A stretch of 64,000 nt of DNA from JACDER01 sp963717765. Lineage in GTDB: Bacteria > Actinomycetota > Thermoleophilia > Gaiellales > Gaiellaceae. The notes below the pieces were generated by a model that was given only the letters and a program-made list of their open reading frames with translations, ran no database searches and was not told where the DNA came from. Below, one piece after another: positions 7,979 through 16,276 of the stretch (its first letter is position 1; each line of letters begins with the position of its first letter). The stretch is from assembly GCA_963717765.1 (NCBI GenBank), contig CAVQWX010000006.1:24631-88630 (forward strand). Direction: 5' to 3'. The translations under genes and the position numbers were made by a program.

Positions 7979-9616
7979 CTAGACGAGCTGGTGTTCGAAG
8001 GCGAATGCGGTCGCTGCCGTCCGCGAGGAAACTCGGAGCTTGAGGAGGATGTTCTGGACGTGACGCGCGACCGTGTGCTCGCTCACGACGAGGATCGAGG
8101 CGATCTCGCGATTGGTCTTGCCACCGGCGACGAGCCGGAGGACCTCGAGCTCGCGAGGCGTGAGCCCCTGGCTCTCGTCGACCTTCTCGCCTAGGGCTGC
8201 GTCGACTCGAGCCGCATCCGGCATCGCCCCGAGCAAACGGAAGCATTCGCGCGCCGCCTCGAGCTCGACATGCGCCGTATCGTCGTCACCCAGCTCCCGG
8301 CAGGCGAGGGCAGCAAGGACCTGCGTCCGCGCGACCTCGTACGGCGCGTCGAGGTCTTGCCAGAGCGCCCGCGACCGGTGGAGCGCGAGGAGCGCCGCCT
8401 GCGCGTCTCCGGCCGCGAGCTCGACGGCGCCGCGGGCGTACGCGGCAATCGCAGCGAGCATCGGCCGGCCGCTCCCTGCCGCTGTTTCCTCCAGCTCGTC
8501 TGCCGCTGTCCGAGCCCTTTCGAGCTGGCCCGCCGCCAACATGATCTCCACGAACGCAGGAAGCAGGACGGCGCGCTGGAGCGGTTCCGCCGTCACGTCC
8601 GCGATGCGACCGATGGCCCCGGTCGAGGCTTCGATGTCCCCCTGCGCCAGCCGCAGAAGCGCGAGCCCCGGTTGCGGCTCCCGGCCGTAGCCACTTGCCT
8701 TGCGGTGGGCCTCCTCGGCCGCCGCGAGGTCGCCAAGGAGCCGGAGCAGCTCCGCCTGCTGGTAGTAGGCCTGGCCCGCCGCGGCGCGGTTCATCGCCTG
8801 CTCGCACCGTTCACGCGCAAGCCGCGCCTCCTCCAGCGCGCTGGTCCAATCGCCGTGGAGTTGCTTGATGCCGGCGCGGTGGGCGAGGCACCGGCCCGTG
8901 AACGACACCAGCTGGGGCTGGGACTCGCACCATTGGGCGAGCGCGTCGGTCCACTCCCGGGCACGCCGAGGCTCGAACGCTTCCTCGCACGAAGCGATCA
9001 CGCCGCAGTACACGATCCCCGCGAAGAACGGAGCCACCTCCCCGGCCGCGACCGAGACCATTGCTTCGTCCAGCAGCGCGAGTCCGTCATCGATCTTGCC
9101 CTGCTTGATGCGGGCCAGGCCTGCCACGTGCAAGGTCATGGCCAGGAGGTCGGCGTCGCTGAAGCGCTCGGCAATCGCCACTGATTCGACGGCCGCCTCG
9201 TAAGCGCCGTCGTAGTCGGCCGCGGCCTGCTGCCGGAACATCACGGGAAGCAGGAGATATCCGCGCTCGACGCAGTCTTCTCCCTCCCGCTCGACGATCC
9301 GCTGGGCGCGACCAAACCAGCCGCCCGCGGATCCGATCTCGCCCGCGATTGCGAGGTTCATGCCGATAAAGACAGCGACGCGCGCCGCCAGGAGCGGCGC
9401 CCCGCCGTCCAGGAATGCCTGATGAGCGCGCTCGAGGGCCGCCTGGCCCTCGTGGAACTTGCCGGTAAGGAGCGCCGACATCGCCAGCAAAACGAGATCG
9501 TCGGCCGGAATCGTCGAGTTCCGCTCCGCCGCCGCGAGCGCCGCGTAGGCATCCCGCCACGCGTTCTGCGCATATGCACTACGGCCGCGCCGGAGGTCGT
9601 CGGTCGCCTCCCCCAT
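7979..9616 (-). CDS. LuxR-family regulator with TPR-like repeats
   Basis: This is a 545-residue transcription factor. The last 65 residues are a GerE/LuxR helix-turn-helix (LTPRELEVLRLVAGGKTNRE, then VSEHTVARHVQNILLKL). The rest is alpha-helical and alanine-rich with the periodicity of tetratricopeptide repeats (AYAALAAAERN, AALERAHQAFLDGG, GLALLDEAMVSV). There is no P-loop ATPase domain, unlike MalT-type proteins, so it may be a truncated relative sensing a protein or small ligand through the repeats. The monooxygenase downstream is the obvious candidate target. Confidence 0.88.
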   Translation of the reverse strand: MGEATDDLRRGRSAYAQNAWRDAYAALAAAERNSTIPADDLVLLAMSALLTGKFHEGQAALERAHQAFLDGGAPLLAARVAVFIGMNLAIAGEIGSAGGWFGRAQRIVEREGEDCVERGYLLLPVMFRQQAAADYDGAYEAAVESVAIAERFSDADLLAMTLHVAGLARIKQGKIDDGLALLDEAMVSVAAGEVAPFFAGIVYCGVIASCEEAFEPRRAREWTDALAQWCESQPQLVSFTGRCLAHRAGIKQLHGDWTSALEEARLARERCEQAMNRAAAGQAYYQQAELLRLLGDLAAAEEAHRKASGYGREPQPGLALLRLAQGDIEASTGAIGRIADVTAEPLQRAVLLPAFVEIMLAAGQLERARTAADELEETAAGSGRPMLAAIAAYARGAVELAAGDAQAALLALHRSRALWQDLDAPYEVARTQVLAALACRELGDDDTAHVELEAARECFRLLGAMPDAARVDAALGEKVDESQGLTPRELEVLRLVAGGKTNREIASILVVSEHTVARHVQNILLKLRVSSRTAATAFAFEHQLV

Positions 9617-9657
9617 GGCTGAGAGAACTATTCCAGACTACGCCGGGGCGCGGGCGG

Positions 9658-9690
9658 TACGGGCCGGAGACATCGCGTCCCCGGCCCGTA
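9658..9690 (-). terminator. Hairpin after the TIGR03118 gene
   Basis: A perfect 10-bp inverted repeat (TACGGGCCGG/CCGGCCCGTA) with a 13-nt loop starts 10 bp after the stop codon of the secreted protein gene. It has no U-tract, so it is a strong hairpin but not a classical intrinsic terminator. Confidence 0.5.
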
Positions 9691-9699
9691 ACCGACTAT

Positions 9700-10764
9700 T
9701 CAACCGCTCGTGATCGTTCCGAAGAGCCCGTGCGACTCGTCGTCGGGGCCGGCGGTGAAGAACAGCGTGTTGGTCGGTCCGTTGTTCGCCGCACCATGAC
9801 CGAACTGGAGCGCCCAGAGGCCGTCGATACGGATTTTCTTGTGCTTCGCCCCCTGGAGCGTGCCGGCATGCGCGTACTTCCCGTGGTGACGCGGCGCATA
9901 GGCATTGATCTCGCCGTTGCCGAAGTTCCCGACGAGGAGATCGCCGCTGAACCGGCCGAAATCAGCGGGCGCCAGGGCCAGCCCCCACGGCGCGTCGAGC
10001 TGCCCGCGAGTCGCGATGCGGCCCAGAAACACTCCGTTCGTGTCGAACGCGTCGACGAAGCCGAGACCGTGGCCCTTGACATCGTCCTCCTTGGCCGCGT
10101 CCTGCTTCGCATAGCTGACGATGATGTCGCCGCCGATCTCCTGGATTCCGAACGGGGCGAACCCCTTTGGGATCCCCCGATCGACGAAGGCGCCGGGCAG
10201 CGGCACGTAGCCGAAGCTGCTGTCGAAGACGTCGACGCGCGCGTTGTGGAAGTCAGTCGCGTAGAGCCGGTCAGCGGCGATCGCCAGGCCCTTGTAGATC
10301 GCGCCTACATCCCGGTCTGCGACAACCTGTGCCGTGGTGCCGAGAGACGAGTTCCAGGCCAGGATCTTGCCCTCCTCCGTCGAGAAGATGAAGCGGGCGG
10401 CGCCGGTGCCCACGACGAAGCCGGCGCCGGCGTTGCCGACGGCGCCGGTCGGCGCGTTCGGCACGCTGACGACCAGCGGCATCGGTGCGGGCGGCGGCGG
10501 GAAGAGCGTTCCGTCCGCGCTGTAGAGGGTCGAAACGTCCGTCCCGTTGTCAGCGACCCACCACGGGCTTGTCGCCAGCGAGGTGAGCCCCCATGCATTC
10601 ACCAGGTTGGCATCGACGTGGTCCGCCACGCCGGGTTGGTCGGATACGAGATTGTGAACGGTGTAGAGATTCGGATTGGGCGGTTTCCCGGCGGCCGCGG
10701 CGACGAGCACGAGACTCGCGAGTGCTGCGGCTGCCAGGGCGAGCGCTGAGGTGTGAGACCTCAT
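9700..10764 (-). CDS. Secreted TIGR03118 family protein
   Basis: This is an exported protein of the TIGR03118 family, function unknown. A signal peptide covers the first 30 residues (SALALAAAALASLVLVAAAA). The mature part looks like a beta-propeller, with repeated strand pairs such as DRLYATDFHNARVDVFD, GDIIVSYAKQDAAKEDD and GDLLVGNFGNGEINAY. Two ATGs are close together. I prefer 10764 because AGGAGG is 9 nt away; the ATG at 10770 is only 3 nt from it. The leader can fold so that the ribosome site is paired (separate entry). Confidence 0.85.
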   Translation of the reverse strand: MRSHTSALALAAAALASLVLVAAAAGKPPNPNLYTVHNLVSDQPGVADHVDANLVNAWGLTSLATSPWWVADNGTDVSTLYSADGTLFPPPPAPMPLVVSVPNAPTGAVGNAGAGFVVGTGAARFIFSTEEGKILAWNSSLGTTAQVVADRDVGAIYKGLAIAADRLYATDFHNARVDVFDSSFGYVPLPGAFVDRGIPKGFAPFGIQEIGGDIIVSYAKQDAAKEDDVKGHGLGFVDAFDTNGVFLGRIATRGQLDAPWGLALAPADFGRFSGDLLVGNFGNGEINAYAPRHHGKYAHAGTLQGAKHKKIRIDGLWALQFGHGAANNGPTNTLFFTAGPDDESHGLFGTITSG

Positions 10765-10769
10765 AGGCA

Positions 10770-10857
10770 TTTTCCTCCTTCGCCATCGCTTTGCTTCAGA
10801 CCCTCCACCTACGAGAAAGCTTCGGCTTCGGTTTCTCGCAACCGGCAAGGAGGAAAA
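10770..10857 (-). promoter_or_regulatory. Leader predicted to sequester the ribosome site
   Basis: In the mRNA of the TIGR03118 gene, an upstream arm (10844-10857) is complementary to the AAGGAGGAAAA ribosome site (10770-10780), giving 11 consecutive pairs, a one-base bulge and 3 more pairs. Between them is a 7-bp hairpin, CGAGAAA/TTTCTCG (10812-10838), with a 13-nt loop. This could be a translational on/off leader. It does not match a riboswitch class I know. Confidence 0.5.
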
Positions 10858-10907
10858 ACCTGCGCATCAGGCTCAGCCCGGTTTGCGGACGCTGCCACGA
10901 TCCCCTA

Positions 10908-10991
10908 TGCGGATGAGAGGACTTGAACCTCCACGGGCTTTCGCCCACACGGACCTGAACCGTGCGCGTCTACCAATTCCGCCACATCCGC
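10908..10991 (-). tRNA. tRNA-Leu (anticodon CAG)
   Basis: This is an 84-nt leucine tRNA with a 7-bp acceptor stem (GCGGATG with CATCCGC), A as discriminator base, a long variable arm as expected for a class II tRNA, and a TTCAAGTC T-loop. The anticodon loop reads TTCAGGT, giving CAG. The CCA end is not encoded. A truncated copy lies just upstream (11098-11155). Confidence 0.95.
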
Positions 10992-11097
10992 GCGGGAAGC
11001 AAGTGTAGCCACGGCGATTCAAGCCTCCCAGGAGGCGTCCGAGCTGCGGCGGGCTCCGCCCGGCGCAGCTACGAGCGTCCGATCGTCAACCACTCCG

Positions 11098-11155
11098 CGG
11101 GCTTTCGCCCACACGGACCTGAACCGTGCGCGTCTACCAATTCCGCCACACCCGC
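11098..11155 (-). pseudogene. Truncated tRNA-Leu copy
   Basis: This 58-nt segment is identical to nucleotides 1-58 of the neighbouring tRNA-Leu except for one acceptor-stem base (GCGGGTG). It keeps the 5' acceptor strand, D-arm, anticodon arm and variable arm. The T-arm and 3' acceptor strand are replaced by unrelated sequence, so it cannot make a tRNA. A hairpin (AGCTGCG/CGCAGCT, 11042-11070) lies between the two copies. Confidence 0.8.
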
Positions 11156-11191
11156 GCGGAGATCCAGTCTAGCGCCGGTACCATTTCCCCC

Positions 11192-13657
11192 CTGAAAAGG
11201 GGTCTTGTTCTTCTCTGCGGACTGGCGGCGCTGGCGCTCGCTGGGCCTGTCGCCGCGGGCACGCCTCGCACCGAGGTCGTCGTCACGCTCGACGCACCGT
11301 CTCTCGCGCAGGCGACGTTTCAGAGCCGGGCGCTCACCATGTCGGCGCGGACACGCAAGCTCGACCTGCGCACCCCCACGAGCACGAGCTATCTGCGCAG
11401 CCTCGCCGCCGCGCAACGCACGCTCCAGAGCCGCATCGAGAGCGCCGTCCCGGACGCGACCGTCCGCTGGCGCTACAGCATCGTCCTGGACGCGCTGGCG
11501 GTGGATCTTCCCACGGCCGAGCTCGGCCGGCTCGCCAAGCTGCCGGGTGTCGCCACGGTCTGGCCCTCCGTCCGCTATCACGCCCTTGGGCAGTCGAGCG
11601 CGACGCTCAACCAGACTCCCGCCCTGATCGGCGCCACGGCGCTGTGGGGGCCGAACCTGGCCACGGCCGGCAACGGGATGAAGATCGGCATCGTCGATGA
11701 CGGCGTCAACCAGACCCATCCGTTCTTCTCGCCGGCGGGATTCAGCATGCCGCCGGGCTTCCCCAAGGGGAATGCGAACTTCACCACCAACAAGGTCATC
11801 GTCGCGCGCGCCTTCGCGCCCGCGTCGCCGAGCTACTCGAATGCGAACCTGCCGTTCGATCCCAGCCAGTCCGAGCACGCGACTCACGTCGCCGGGATCG
11901 CGGCAGGTGACCACGGGACGATCGCGAGCGGCGGGCTGGAGGTCTCCGGCATCGCGCCGAAGGCTTATCTCGGCAACTACAAGGTGCTGACGATCCCGAC
12001 CGTCTCGGGCGTCGGGCTGGACGGAAACAGTCCCGAGATCGCCAAGGGAATCGAGGCCGCAGTCGCCGACGGGATGGACGTGATCAACCTCTCGCTCGGC
12101 GAGCCCGAGGTCCAGCAGAGCCGGGACATCGTCGTCAAGGCGATCGACGGCGCCGCTCAGGCGGGCGTCGTGCCTGCCATCGCCGCGGGCAACGACTTCG
12201 ACTCCTTCGGGCGCGGCTCGGTCGGCTCGCCGGGCTCGGCGCCGCTCGCAATCACGTCCGCGGCCGCCAGGAAGTCGAAGGTGATCTCGAGCTTCTCCTC
12301 CGCCGGCCCCACGCCGATCTCGCTGCAGATGAAGCCGGACGTGACCGCACCGGGAGACCTGGTTCTCTCCTCCGTTCCCGCCCGAGAAGGCCTGTGGGCC
12401 TCGTGGAGCGGGACGAGCATGGCGTCCCCGCACGTCGCGGGCGCGTCCGCGCTGCTCAAGCAGATCCACCCGGCCTGGACGGTCGCGCAGATCAAATCCG
12501 CGCTCGTGCTGACGGGGACTCCGGTTTACACCACCACGAGCCACACGTCCGAGACCACCTCGTTGCGGGAGGGCGGTGGCTTCATCACCCTCCCGAGCGC
12601 AAACGACCCGCTGATCTTCGCCTCCCCGACCGGGCTCTCGTTCGGGCTCATGCGCGGCGGAACGACCGCGACGCGCAGCATCTCGTTCACCGACGCCGGG
12701 GGCGGCGCCGGCCAGTGGGCTGTCCGGGTCGACCGGCGTCAGGGCCCGGGCGGGAGCATCACCGCCCCGTCCTCCCTCCAGGTGCCGGGAACGCTGCAGG
12801 TGACCGCAAAACCACCGGCCGGCCAGCAAGAGGACGTAACCGGGTTCATCGTACTGACAAAGGGCACGGCCAGCCGCCGGCTCCCGTTTTGGTTCCACAT
12901 CGAAGCGCCGCAGCTGCCCAGGCAGCCGCACGGGAAGCTGCAGAAGACCGGCACGTACAAGGGCAACACCAAACGACGCCGCGCTCTCGTCGCCACCTAC
13001 CGCTACCCCGACAATCCAACCGGCGTCGACATTCCGGCGAACCTCCCCGGGCCGGAGCAGGTCTTCACCGTCCGCCTGACGAAGCCGGTGGCCAATTTCG
13101 GCGTCGCGATCCTCAACCATCGTGCCGGCGTGGCGATCGAGCCGCGGGTCGTCGCGAACAACGACGAGAACCAGCTGACCGGCTATCCGGCGCTGCCGAT
13201 CAATCTCAACCCCTACGTGACCAGCTTCTTCCGCTTGATTCCGGCGGCAGGCGCGATCCTCCCCGTCAGGGGACGCTACGACGTCGTCTTCGACTCCTCG
13301 AGCCGTTCGGACGCCGGAGGGTTCACCTTCCGCTTCTGGATCAACGACGTGACGCGGCCGGCGGCGAAGCTCCTGAAGAAGTCGGTCGCCGTCAACGGCT
13401 CGCTGCTGCTGCGCGTTACCGACCGGGGCTCGGGGATCGACCCGGGTTCGCTCGGCACGGTGATCGACGGCGTGGGCGTGAGAGCGACGTACTCACGCAC
13501 GAAGAACCGCGTGGCCATCCCGGTCGGCTCTCTTTCCCGCGGCACGCACCGGCTGACGTTCCAGGTCTCCGACTATCAGGAGTCGCGGAACATGGAGAAC
13601 GTCGGGCCGATCCTGCCCAACACGCGGATGATCAGTACCACCTTCCGCGTGCGTTAA
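11192..13657 (+). CDS. Secreted subtilisin-like serine protease (S8)
   Basis: This is an exported protease of about 821 residues. The triad is visible: Asp near residue 169 (GIVDDGVNQTHPF), His near 231 (SEHATHVAGIAAG) and Ser near 408 (GTSMASPHVAGAS), with oxyanion Asn in AIAAGNDFD. A propeptide precedes the domain, and about 400 residues of beta-rich C-terminal domains follow. The frame stays open upstream to a GTG at 11126, but that part runs through the tRNA remnant. A signal peptide (KRGLVLLCGLAALALAG) begins right after a CTG at 11192, and TACCAT lies 7 nt before that CTG. I therefore propose a leaderless CTG start, with modest confidence in the start only. Confidence 0.88.
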   Translation: MKRGLVLLCGLAALALAGPVAAGTPRTEVVVTLDAPSLAQATFQSRALTMSARTRKLDLRTPTSTSYLRSLAAAQRTLQSRIESAVPDATVRWRYSIVLDALAVDLPTAELGRLAKLPGVATVWPSVRYHALGQSSATLNQTPALIGATALWGPNLATAGNGMKIGIVDDGVNQTHPFFSPAGFSMPPGFPKGNANFTTNKVIVARAFAPASPSYSNANLPFDPSQSEHATHVAGIAAGDHGTIASGGLEVSGIAPKAYLGNYKVLTIPTVSGVGLDGNSPEIAKGIEAAVADGMDVINLSLGEPEVQQSRDIVVKAIDGAAQAGVVPAIAAGNDFDSFGRGSVGSPGSAPLAITSAAARKSKVISSFSSAGPTPISLQMKPDVTAPGDLVLSSVPAREGLWASWSGTSMASPHVAGASALLKQIHPAWTVAQIKSALVLTGTPVYTTTSHTSETTSLREGGGFITLPSANDPLIFASPTGLSFGLMRGGTTATRSISFTDAGGGAGQWAVRVDRRQGPGGSITAPSSLQVPGTLQVTAKPPAGQQEDVTGFIVLTKGTASRRLPFWFHIEAPQLPRQPHGKLQKTGTYKGNTKRRRALVATYRYPDNPTGVDIPANLPGPEQVFTVRLTKPVANFGVAILNHRAGVAIEPRVVANNDENQLTGYPALPINLNPYVTSFFRLIPAAGAILPVRGRYDVVFDSSSRSDAGGFTFRFWINDVTRPAAKLLKKSVAVNGSLLLRVTDRGSGIDPGSLGTVIDGVGVRATYSRTKNRVAIPVGSLSRGTHRLTFQVSDYQESRNMENVGPILPNTRMISTTFRVR

Positions 13658-13906
13658 CTAACGATTCTGCTCGCGCTCTTCGATCGTCGGTAGCTGCTCG
13701 AGGTCGCGCTCCACGCTGGCGGCGAACTCTTCGCTTTCCGACCGCGCTGTCTCGGACGACTGCACGATGTGCCAGGTGGCCTTCCGACGGTCGCGCTCGC
13801 GCCGTTTGCGCGCCCCGGATCCGAAGCGACCCTCTAGGCGCGGCCATTCGGCTCCGATAAGGATCAGCACCGCCGCGGCGAGCAGGGCAATGGACAGCCA
13901 GCTCAC
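13658..13906 (-). CDS. Small single-pass membrane protein
   Basis: This is an 82-residue protein without a family I recognise. One N-terminal membrane helix (SIALLAAAVLILIGAEW) is followed by a very basic stretch (GARKRRERDRRK) and an acidic tail (ERDLEQLPTIEEREQ). The GTG start is 7 nt from a TAGACT -10 box, so the transcript is probably leaderless. The stop abuts the S8 protease stop with no gap. The copper-protein gene is divergent, 31 bp away. Confidence 0.6.
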   Translation of the reverse strand: MSWLSIALLAAAVLILIGAEWPRLEGRFGSGARKRRERDRRKATWHIVQSSETARSESEEFAASVERDLEQLPTIEEREQNR

Positions 13907-13913
13907 GACGATC

Positions 13914-13931
13914 AGTCTACCGCTGTAGCAT
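13914..13931. promoter_or_regulatory. Back-to-back -10 boxes of a divergent leaderless pair
   Basis: On the minus strand TAGACT (13919-13914) lies 7 nt from the GTG at 13906. On the plus strand TAGCAT (13926-13931) lies 6 nt from the GTG at 13938. Only 31 bp separate the two start codons, so each promoter's upstream element must lie inside the other gene. Confidence 0.55.
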
Positions 13932-13937
13932 CAGCCC

Positions 13938-15212
13938 GTGGCGCCCATCCGCCGCTTCGCGCTACTCGCTGCCGCGGCCGCCGTCGGATTGGCCTTCGGA
14001 CCGGCCGCCGAAGCCGCCGTGCAGACGCTCGTCTTCAAGTCCGGGCCGGTCACGGTCACGCCGTACGACGCGATTACGCGCACGGCGCTGATCGAGTCGC
14101 CTGCGGTGGACGGGTACGTCACGGGAATCAAGGCCGACCTCGTCGACGGGAGCGGAAACGTCGTCCCGAACACGCAGGTGATGCTCCATCACGTCGTCTT
14201 CGCCAAGATCGGGGCGCCCGACTACACGTGCCCGGGCACGTACGCGCAACGCTTCTTCGCCGAGGGGGAGGAGCACTACGCGATGAGCCTGCCGAACGGC
14301 TACGGCTACCCGAACAAAGGGTCCGACCACTGGGGGCTGCTGGCGATGCTGATGAACCACTTGCCCGGGACGCACACCGTGTGGGTGCGCTACACGGTGA
14401 CGTACGCGACCGGTGAGCAGCTGTTGCCCGTGAAGCCGATCTGGCTGGACATGAACAACTGTAAGGCCGACCCGATCTACGATGTCCCCGGCACCGGACC
14501 GGCCGGGTCGACCTACTCGCGGAACGTCGACCTGACGCTGCCCGAGAGCGGCCGCCTGCTCACCGCGGGCGGACACATGCACGGCGGTGGGATCAAGCTC
14601 GTCCTCTCCGACCAGACGTGCGGGCGCACGCTTTTCACCTCGCAGCCGAGCTGGAACGGGCCGATCCCACTTCCTCTCCTGCACGAGCCGGGGCCGACGA
14701 AGATGTCGAGCTTCCAGAGCCCGCTGGGGATCCCGGTGGCCGCGCGCGACGACCTGCGACTGACCGCTGTCTACGACAACAGCCGGCCGCATACCCGGGT
14801 GATGGGGATCATGATCGCCTACCTCGCCCCCACGCTCGTCGCCGGATGCGAGCCCGTTCCCGGCCTCACGATCGACCTGGGCACGCCCGGGCCGCCGACG
14901 AACATCGCCGTGCCGCTGCTGCAGAAACCCTCAGGCCCGCTGCGGAAGAACATCAAGGGCACCTGGGTCGGCGACTACACCTACGGTGCGCAGCGGGTGA
15001 GCGTCAAACGCGGAACGAAGTTCACGTGGCGCTTCACGGGGAGGGTCCCGCACGACGTGACGCTCGTGAGCGGTCCGGTCGGGTTCTCCTCCCCCTGGAC
15101 GACCAGCGGCGGCGCGTTCTCGCACACGTTCACGCGCCCCGGCACCTACAAGCTCTTCTGCTCGCTCCATCCCGCCCGGATGACGGAGATCATCCAGGTG
15201 CGCAAGAAGTAA
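13938..15212 (+). CDS. Secreted PHM-like copper protein with cupredoxin domain
   Basis: This 424-residue exported protein has two copper-binding modules. After the signal peptide, residues about 30-310 resemble the catalytic core of copper type II ascorbate-dependent monooxygenases: an HH pair (VMLHHVVF), an HMH motif (GGHMHGGG) and a later Met (MGIMIAYLAP) match the CuH and CuM ligand pattern of PHM. Residues about 330-424 are a plastocyanin-like cupredoxin with ligands His (VPHDVTLV) and Cys/His/Met (CSLHPARM). Fusing an electron-transfer copper domain to a copper oxygenase core suggests a self-contained redox enzyme. The substrate is unknown. The GTG start follows a -10 box by 6 nt. Confidence 0.82.
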   Translation: MAPIRRFALLAAAAAVGLAFGPAAEAAVQTLVFKSGPVTVTPYDAITRTALIESPAVDGYVTGIKADLVDGSGNVVPNTQVMLHHVVFAKIGAPDYTCPGTYAQRFFAEGEEHYAMSLPNGYGYPNKGSDHWGLLAMLMNHLPGTHTVWVRYTVTYATGEQLLPVKPIWLDMNNCKADPIYDVPGTGPAGSTYSRNVDLTLPESGRLLTAGGHMHGGGIKLVLSDQTCGRTLFTSQPSWNGPIPLPLLHEPGPTKMSSFQSPLGIPVAARDDLRLTAVYDNSRPHTRVMGIMIAYLAPTLVAGCEPVPGLTIDLGTPGPPTNIAVPLLQKPSGPLRKNIKGTWVGDYTYGAQRVSVKRGTKFTWRFTGRVPHDVTLVSGPVGFSSPWTTSGGAFSHTFTRPGTYKLFCSLHPARMTEIIQVRKK

Positions 15213-16226
15213 CTAGTGGTTCTTTTGGCAGGCGGGCGGCGCGCCCCACGCTTTCAGCAGCGAGAGCGTGTTCGACTGCCGTTCGACCTTCGCATGGTCG
15301 TCCGGGTCGTAATTGCCAGGATCCTCGACCTGGGTCATCACGAGAGGCGTGACTCCCGGGCCCTCGGCGTACGCCCGGTAGGCCTTTCCAGGGCCGGGAT
15401 CGACCTCGTGCGGGTTCGGATAGTTCGAGAAGGTCATCTGGGGGATCATCGCGTGGCAGAGCATCCCGGACGGGTTGCGCGCGAGGATCGCCGTGACGCG
15501 CCACCACCCCGCGCCGAACAACGAATCCAGGCTCTCGATAGCGACGATTCGCCCGTAACCATCGCCGGGGATGCCGCCCGGCTTGACTAGGTATCCGAAC
15601 ACGGGCGAGCCGCCGTACAAGAGGCGAGCGATCACGTCGTGCGGCGCCGAGGCACCACGTCCGACTTCGATCCACGACGCCCACATCTCGATCTGGGCCA
15701 GCGGCCCGGTCCAGTGCGACACGTGAAACGCCATGTCGTCCTGGTAGGGAAGCCAGGGCTGATAGCCGAACAGAGGCAACCAGTTCTCCCACGCCTGGAC
15801 GGCCCAGTAGCTTCCGTCGGGCGCCTTGCAGGCCACGACGACGAAAGCGAGCGCGGCGCCGTCGTAAGGCTTGCACTTGTTCTTGAAACGGGCCCAGATC
15901 TTCCTGTCCTTGCCTCGTGGGCCCAGCGGCGTCGTGTTGAACTTGACCTGAGGCGTGGTCCGGCTCGGCGTAAGCGCGTTGACTGCTCCGGTGACGAGCA
16001 GGTGCCTCGTCGCACCTTTGATCTTGTAGGTCAGCAGCGTCTTCCCGCTTCCGTTCACAGCGAGCTTGACGGCGGTGGCGTCGCGGGCAAAGAACTGCGA
16101 CGCCGATGCGGGGGCACTCCACATCGCTAGAAGTCCCACGGCGGCGACCGCAGCCAAGGCCCAACCCGTAGGGCGGCCGACTCCATGACAGTCTTGTGAA
16201 CCTTCAGACACGCGGGCGGCGTGCAT
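15213..16226 (-). CDS. Secreted protein of unknown function
   Basis: This is a 337-residue protein with an N-terminal export signal (WALAAVAAVGLLAMWSAPASA) and no family I recognise. The mature part is rich in tryptophan and aromatic residues (AWENWLPLFGYQPWLPYQ, MWASWIEVG) and contains four or more cysteines (KNKCKPY, VACKAPD, MLCHAM, PACQKNH) that could form disulfides. ATG 16226 has AGGAAAGG just upstream. It is convergent with the copper-protein gene; the two reading frames abut. Confidence 0.75.
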   Translation of the reverse strand: MHAARVSEGSQDCHGVGRPTGWALAAVAAVGLLAMWSAPASASQFFARDATAVKLAVNGSGKTLLTYKIKGATRHLLVTGAVNALTPSRTTPQVKFNTTPLGPRGKDRKIWARFKNKCKPYDGAALAFVVVACKAPDGSYWAVQAWENWLPLFGYQPWLPYQDDMAFHVSHWTGPLAQIEMWASWIEVGRGASAPHDVIARLLYGGSPVFGYLVKPGGIPGDGYGRIVAIESLDSLFGAGWWRVTAILARNPSGMLCHAMIPQMTFSNYPNPHEVDPGPGKAYRAYAEGPGVTPLVMTQVEDPGNYDPDDHAKVERQSNTLSLLKAWGAPPACQKNH

Positions 16227-16276
16227 TAGCCTTTCCTGCCTAAGTATGGGCAGAAGGGTTCGCTTTCGTCAACGTC

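Noticed and set aside
10770..10857. Cyclic di-GMP (GEMM) riboswitch
   Set aside because: A GCAAAG segment is present, but the rest of the conserved core and the tetraloop-receptor features are not seen.
11098..11155. Second functional tRNA-Leu
   Set aside because: The T-arm and 3' acceptor strand are missing, so it cannot fold as a tRNA.
11069..13120. Long antisense frame over the S8 protease
   Set aside because: Arg/Gly/Ala-rich shadow; the opposite strand has an intact catalytic triad.
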